Shown: piece after piece, positions 32,472 to 35,242 of the stretch
Layout: each line of letters starts with the position of its first letter
How positions within the stretch are numbered: position 1 is the first letter of the stretch
Assembly: GCA_009377645.1 (NCBI GenBank)
Contig: WHTQ01000043.1
Coordinates: 1 to 35,242 of the forward strand
Length of the DNA stretch: 35,242 bases
Origin: Micromonosporaceae bacterium
Lineage (GTDB): Bacteria; Actinomycetota; Actinomycetes; Mycobacteriales; Micromonosporaceae
Direction: 5' to 3'
Position numbers and translations under genes: made by a program
Notes under the pieces: model-generated
Database searches by the model: none
What the model was told of the DNA's origin: nothing
What the model saw: only the letters and a program-made list of their open reading frames with translations

Positions 32472-34035
32472 GCCCGCCGGCCGGATCACCTTCGTCGGGG
32501 GCGGCCCCGGCGATCCCGGCCTGCTCTCCCGACGCGCGGTGGCCGCGCTGGCCGGAGCCGACCAGATCGTCCACGACCGTGGCACCTCCGAGCTGCTGCT
32601 GGCGGCCGTGCGCGCCGAAGCCAAACCGGACGCCCAGCTCAGCCCGGCCGAAGGGGCGCCCGGCGACGTGGCGAAGGTGCTGCTGTCCGCCGCCCGGTCC
32701 GGGCTCAACGCAGTGCATCTGGTGGCAGGCGACCCGTTCGGGCACGAGTCGGTGGTCCGCGAGGTGCAGGCGGTCGCGCGTACCGCCGTGCGGTTCGAAG
32801 TGATCCCCGGGGTCGATCACGCCGCGGGGGTGGCCAGCTACGCCGGGGTGCCGCTGGCCGGGGTGCGTACCACCGCGGACGTGGACGACGTGTCCACGCT
32901 GGACTTCGACGCGCTGGCGGCCGCGCTCGGACGCGGTTCGCTGGCGCTGACAGTGGACGCCGGCGATCTGGCGCTGGTGCGCGACGGCCTACTGGCAGCT
33001 AATGTGGACGGTGAGGCGCCGGTGGCAGTCACCGGCGACGGCACCGGCGACACGCAGTACACGACAACCTCGACAGTGGACAACTTCGTGGCCGCGGCGC
33101 TCGGGTTCGGCGGGCGGGTGGTGCTCACGGTCGGGTCCGCGGTCGCCCAGCGGGACAAGCTGAGCTGGTGGGAGAACCGTCCACTGTACGGGTGGAAGGT
33201 GCTGGTGCCGCGTACCAAGGAGCAGGCCGGCGCGATGAGCGAGCGGCTGCAGCAGTACGGCGCGATCCCGACCGAGGTGCCGACGATCGCCGTGGAGCCG
33301 CCCCGGACCCCGGCCCAGATGGAGCGCGCGGTCAAGGGGCTGGTGGACGGCCGGTACGCCTGGATCATCTTCACCTCCGCGAACGCGGTGAAGGCGGTCT
33401 GGGAGAGGTTCGCCGAGCACGGCCTGGACGCCCGACACTTCGGTGGCGTGAAGATCGCCTGCATCGGGCCGGTGACAGCGGAGGCGGTGCGGGCGTTCGG
33501 GATCCAGCCGGAGCTGGTGCCCGAGGGCGAGCAGACGACCGAGGGGCTGCTGAAGGAGTTCCCGCCCTTCGACGACCTGCTCGACCCGGTTGGCCGGGTG
33601 CTGCTGCCGCGGGCCGACATCGCCACCGAGACGCTCGCCGCCGGGCTGGTCGACAACGGCTGGGAGGTCGACGACGTCACCGCCTACCGGACCGTCCGCG
33701 CGTCTCCGCCCCCGGTCGAGATCCGCGACGCCATCAAGTCCGGTGGCTTCGACGCCGTGCTGTTCACGTCTTCGTCCACTGTGCGCAACCTGGTCGGTAT
33801 CGCCGGCAAGCCGCACGCCCGCACCGTGGTGGCGGCGATCGGGCCGAAGACCGCCGAGACCGCGACCGAGTTCGGGCTGCGGGTCGACGTCCAACCCGCG
33901 CACGCGACCGTCGCCGACCAGGTGGAGGCGCTGGCCGACTACGCGGTGGAGCTGGGCGAGAAGCTGGCCAACATGCCGGCCAAGCAGCGACGGGGTTCGA
34001 AGACCCAGGGCCCGACCGCGCTACGGTTCAGGTGA
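32455..34035 (+). CDS. hemD: Fused uroporphyrinogen-III methyltransferase-like / uroporphyrinogen-III synthase
   Basis: The product has 526 residues from an ATG at 32455, with GGAG 11 nt upstream. The N-terminal half is a CobA/SUMT-like domain: ITFVGGGPGDPGLLSRRAV, LVAGDPFGHESVV and EVIPGVDHAAGVASYAGVPL. Some usual residues are changed (VHDRG where many have YDxLV; LVAGDP for LKGGDP), so methyltransferase activity is uncertain. The C-terminal half (about 240-510) is HemD, with VLVPRTKEQAGAMSERL, WIIFTSANAVKAVW, VLLPRADIATETLA and VLFTSSSTVRNL. HemD closes hydroxymethylbilane to uroporphyrinogen III. The fusion is common in actinobacteria. It is downstream of the broken hemC and 33 nt before hemB. 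Confidence 0.92.
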   Translation: MTRTRKPAGRITFVGGGPGDPGLLSRRAVAALAGADQIVHDRGTSELLLAAVRAEAKPDAQLSPAEGAPGDVAKVLLSAARSGLNAVHLVAGDPFGHESVVREVQAVARTAVRFEVIPGVDHAAGVASYAGVPLAGVRTTADVDDVSTLDFDALAAALGRGSLALTVDAGDLALVRDGLLAANVDGEAPVAVTGDGTGDTQYTTTSTVDNFVAAALGFGGRVVLTVGSAVAQRDKLSWWENRPLYGWKVLVPRTKEQAGAMSERLQQYGAIPTEVPTIAVEPPRTPAQMERAVKGLVDGRYAWIIFTSANAVKAVWERFAEHGLDARHFGGVKIACIGPVTAEAVRAFGIQPELVPEGEQTTEGLLKEFPPFDDLLDPVGRVLLPRADIATETLAAGLVDNGWEVDDVTAYRTVRASPPPVEIRDAIKSGGFDAVLFTSSSTVRNLVGIAGKPHARTVVAAIGPKTAETATEFGLRVDVQPAHATVADQVEALADYAVELGEKLANMPAKQRRGSKTQGPTALRFR

Positions 34036-34068
34036 CTGCGCACCCGCGTACCGGACTGGAGGTGTGAC

Positions 34069-35046
34069 GTGACCTACCCGGAGGTGCGGCCGCGGCGGCT
34101 GCGGCGGACCGCCGCGTTGCGCGCGCTGGTGGCCGAGACCCGGGTGGCCCCGGCCGAGCTGGTGCTGCCGCTGTTCGTGCGGGAGGGGCTGTCCGAGCCG
34201 CGGCCGGTCGGGTCGCTGCCGGGGGTGGTGCAGCACTCCCGGGACTCGCTGCGCAAGGCGGCCGCCGAGGCGGTGGCGGCCGGGGTCGGCGGGCTGATGC
34301 TGTTCGGGGTGCCGCTGCGGCGGGACCCGGTCGGGTCCGCCGGATCCGACCCGGGTGGGGTGCTGAACGTGGCGATCCGGGACGTGGTGGCCGAGGTCGG
34401 CGACGCGACCGTGATCATGAGCGACCTGTGCCTGGACGAGTTCACAGACCACGGGCACTGCGGCGTGCTGGCGGACGACGGCACAGTGGACAATGACGCC
34501 ACGCTTGCCCGGTACGGGGAGCTGGCGCTGGCCCAGGCTCGGGCGGGCGCGCACGTGCTCGGGCTGTCCGGGATGATGGACGGTCAGGTGGGGGCGGTCC
34601 GGCGAGAGTTGGACGCCGCCGGGTTTGTGGATGCGGCGATCCTCGCGTACGCGGCGAAGTACGCATCGGCCTGCTACGGCCCGTTCCGGGACGCGGTCGA
34701 GTCGACGCTGCAGGGCGACCGGAAGACCTACCAGCAGGATCCGGGCAACCGGCGGGAGGCGCTGCGGGAAGTGGCGCTGGACGTCGCCGAGGGCGCCGAC
34801 ATCGTGATGGTCAAGCCGGCCCTGCCCTATCTGGACGTGGTGGCGGAGGTACGGGCGGCGGTGGATGTCCCGGTCGCCGCGTACCAGGTGTCGGGGGAGT
34901 ACGCGATGATCGAGGCGGCGGCGGCCAACGGCTGGCTGGACCGGGACCGGATGATCGCCGAGACGCTCACGTCGATCCGGCGCGCCGGCGCCCAGATCAT
35001 CCTCACCTACTGGGCCACCGAGGCGGCCCGGAGTTTGCGCGGCTGA
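34069..35046 (+). CDS. hemB: Porphobilinogen synthase (delta-aminolevulinate dehydratase)
   Basis: The product has 325 residues from a GTG with GGAGG 6 nt upstream. It condenses two 5-aminolevulinate molecules into porphobilinogen. The Schiff-base lysines are in [13 protein letters not shown] and [11 protein letters not shown]. The metal-site segment reads [15 protein letters not shown], with Asp where zinc enzymes have a second Cys, indicating the magnesium/potassium-type enzyme. The usual Phe in KYASAFYGPF is Cys here. The pathway order is hemL (8903-10231), hemB, hemC, hemD. It is probably in one transcript with cobA-hemD. Confidence 0.95.
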   Translation: MTYPEVRPRRLRRTAALRALVAETRVAPAELVLPLFVREGLSEPRPVGSLPGVVQHSRDSLRKAAAEAVAAGVGGLMLFGVPLRRDPVGSAGSDPGGVLNVAIRDVVAEVGDATVIMSDLCLDEFTDHGHCGVLADDGTVDNDATLARYGELALAQARAGAHVLGLSGMMDGQVGAVRRELDAAGFVDAAILAYAAKYASACYGPFRDAVESTLQGDRKTYQQDPGNRREALREVALDVAEGADIVMVKPALPYLDVVAEVRAAVDVPVAAYQVSGEYAMIEAAAANGWLDRDRMIAETLTSIRRAGAQIILTYWATEAARSLRG

Positions 35047-35119
35047 CGGCCAGCCTCCACCAGATCGGACAGGTGCGGTGGATCTGCAGTGCTTCCAGTA
35101 CGACCCGCCCGTTCTCGGC

Positions 35120-35242
35120 TTACGACGCGGTGTTGAGTTGGCGGACCAGGTCGAGCACGTCGGCCTCGTACTCGCGCCACTCCCGGTCCGGGTGGAACCC
35201 GAGCTCGGCGTTGACCTCGGCCATCGGGTCGTTGGCCAGCGC
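35120..35242 (-). CDS. 3' end of an unidentified protein gene
   Basis: The minus-strand frame is open from the window's right edge to a TAA at 35120-35122, giving 40 visible residues (ALANDPMAEVNAELGFHPDR, then REWREYEADVLDLVRQLNTAS). The codon use is like that of the neighbouring genes and the frame is the only coding-like one there. It is convergent with hemB, with 73 bp between the stops. The part seen is too short to name a family. Confidence 0.6.
   Translation of the reverse strand, partial: ALANDPMAEVNAELGFHPDREWREYEADVLDLVRQLNTAS

Overview
The window is GC-rich (low-to-mid 70s % in most genes), with many GTG starts, dense gene packing and stop/start overlaps (GTGA, ATGA, TGATG). It holds System II cytochrome c maturation genes, SpoIIE-type phosphatase signalling, a fused CobA-HemD and a TcpC-type conjugation cluster. 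This indicates an actinomycete. Micromonosporaceae is my best guess from gene content; no rRNA or marker in the window proves it.

Layout. (1) 1-4398, plus strand: a catabolic operon for hydroxyproline or a similar imino acid. It contains an epimerase (5' end outside the window), an FAD dehydrogenase subunit, a small [2Fe-2S] subunit and an FAD/NAD subunit with a C-terminal Cys-rich Fe-S domain. A RelE/ParE-type toxin-antitoxin pair with its own likely promoter sits inside this operon. (2) 4383-10231, minus strand: a tightly overlapping operon hemL, histidine phosphatase, tlpA/resA, ccdA, resB, ccsB, linking tetrapyrrole synthesis to cytochrome c assembly. (3) 10383-21283: regulatory genes. 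These are a STAS anti-anti-sigma protein, an XRE-GNAT fusion, a response regulator and a 1474-residue soluble hybrid histidine kinase with seven 92-residue HAMP-type repeats. Divergent from the kinase is an RsbW-like/GAF/GAF/PP2C phosphatase whose stop overlaps the start of an oligopeptidase B gene. A 29-nt direct repeat lies at both ends of the segment 10.8-21.35 kb. (4) 21407-31970, minus strand: a sigma-like HTH gene and a conjugation-type (TcpC/VirB8, TcpD-like, PrgI/TcpE, VirB4, VirB6/TrbL, lysozyme-M23 hydrolase) cluster, with two lower-GC genes upstream (a secreted protein and a truncated gene). No relaxase, coupling protein or integrase is visible. (5) 31965-35046, plus strand: the 3' half of hemC, then cobA-hemD and hemB. 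The window ends in the 3' end of an unidentified minus-strand gene.

The most striking feature is the junction near 31,970. A low-GC minus-strand gene that appears to have lost its 5' end abuts a hemC that has lost its N-terminal half. No other part of hemC is in the window. Two genes cut at one point looks more like a rearrangement breakpoint or an assembly join than a simple insertion. The second notable feature is the Nik1-like poly-HAMP kinase, placed next to a partner-switching phosphatase.
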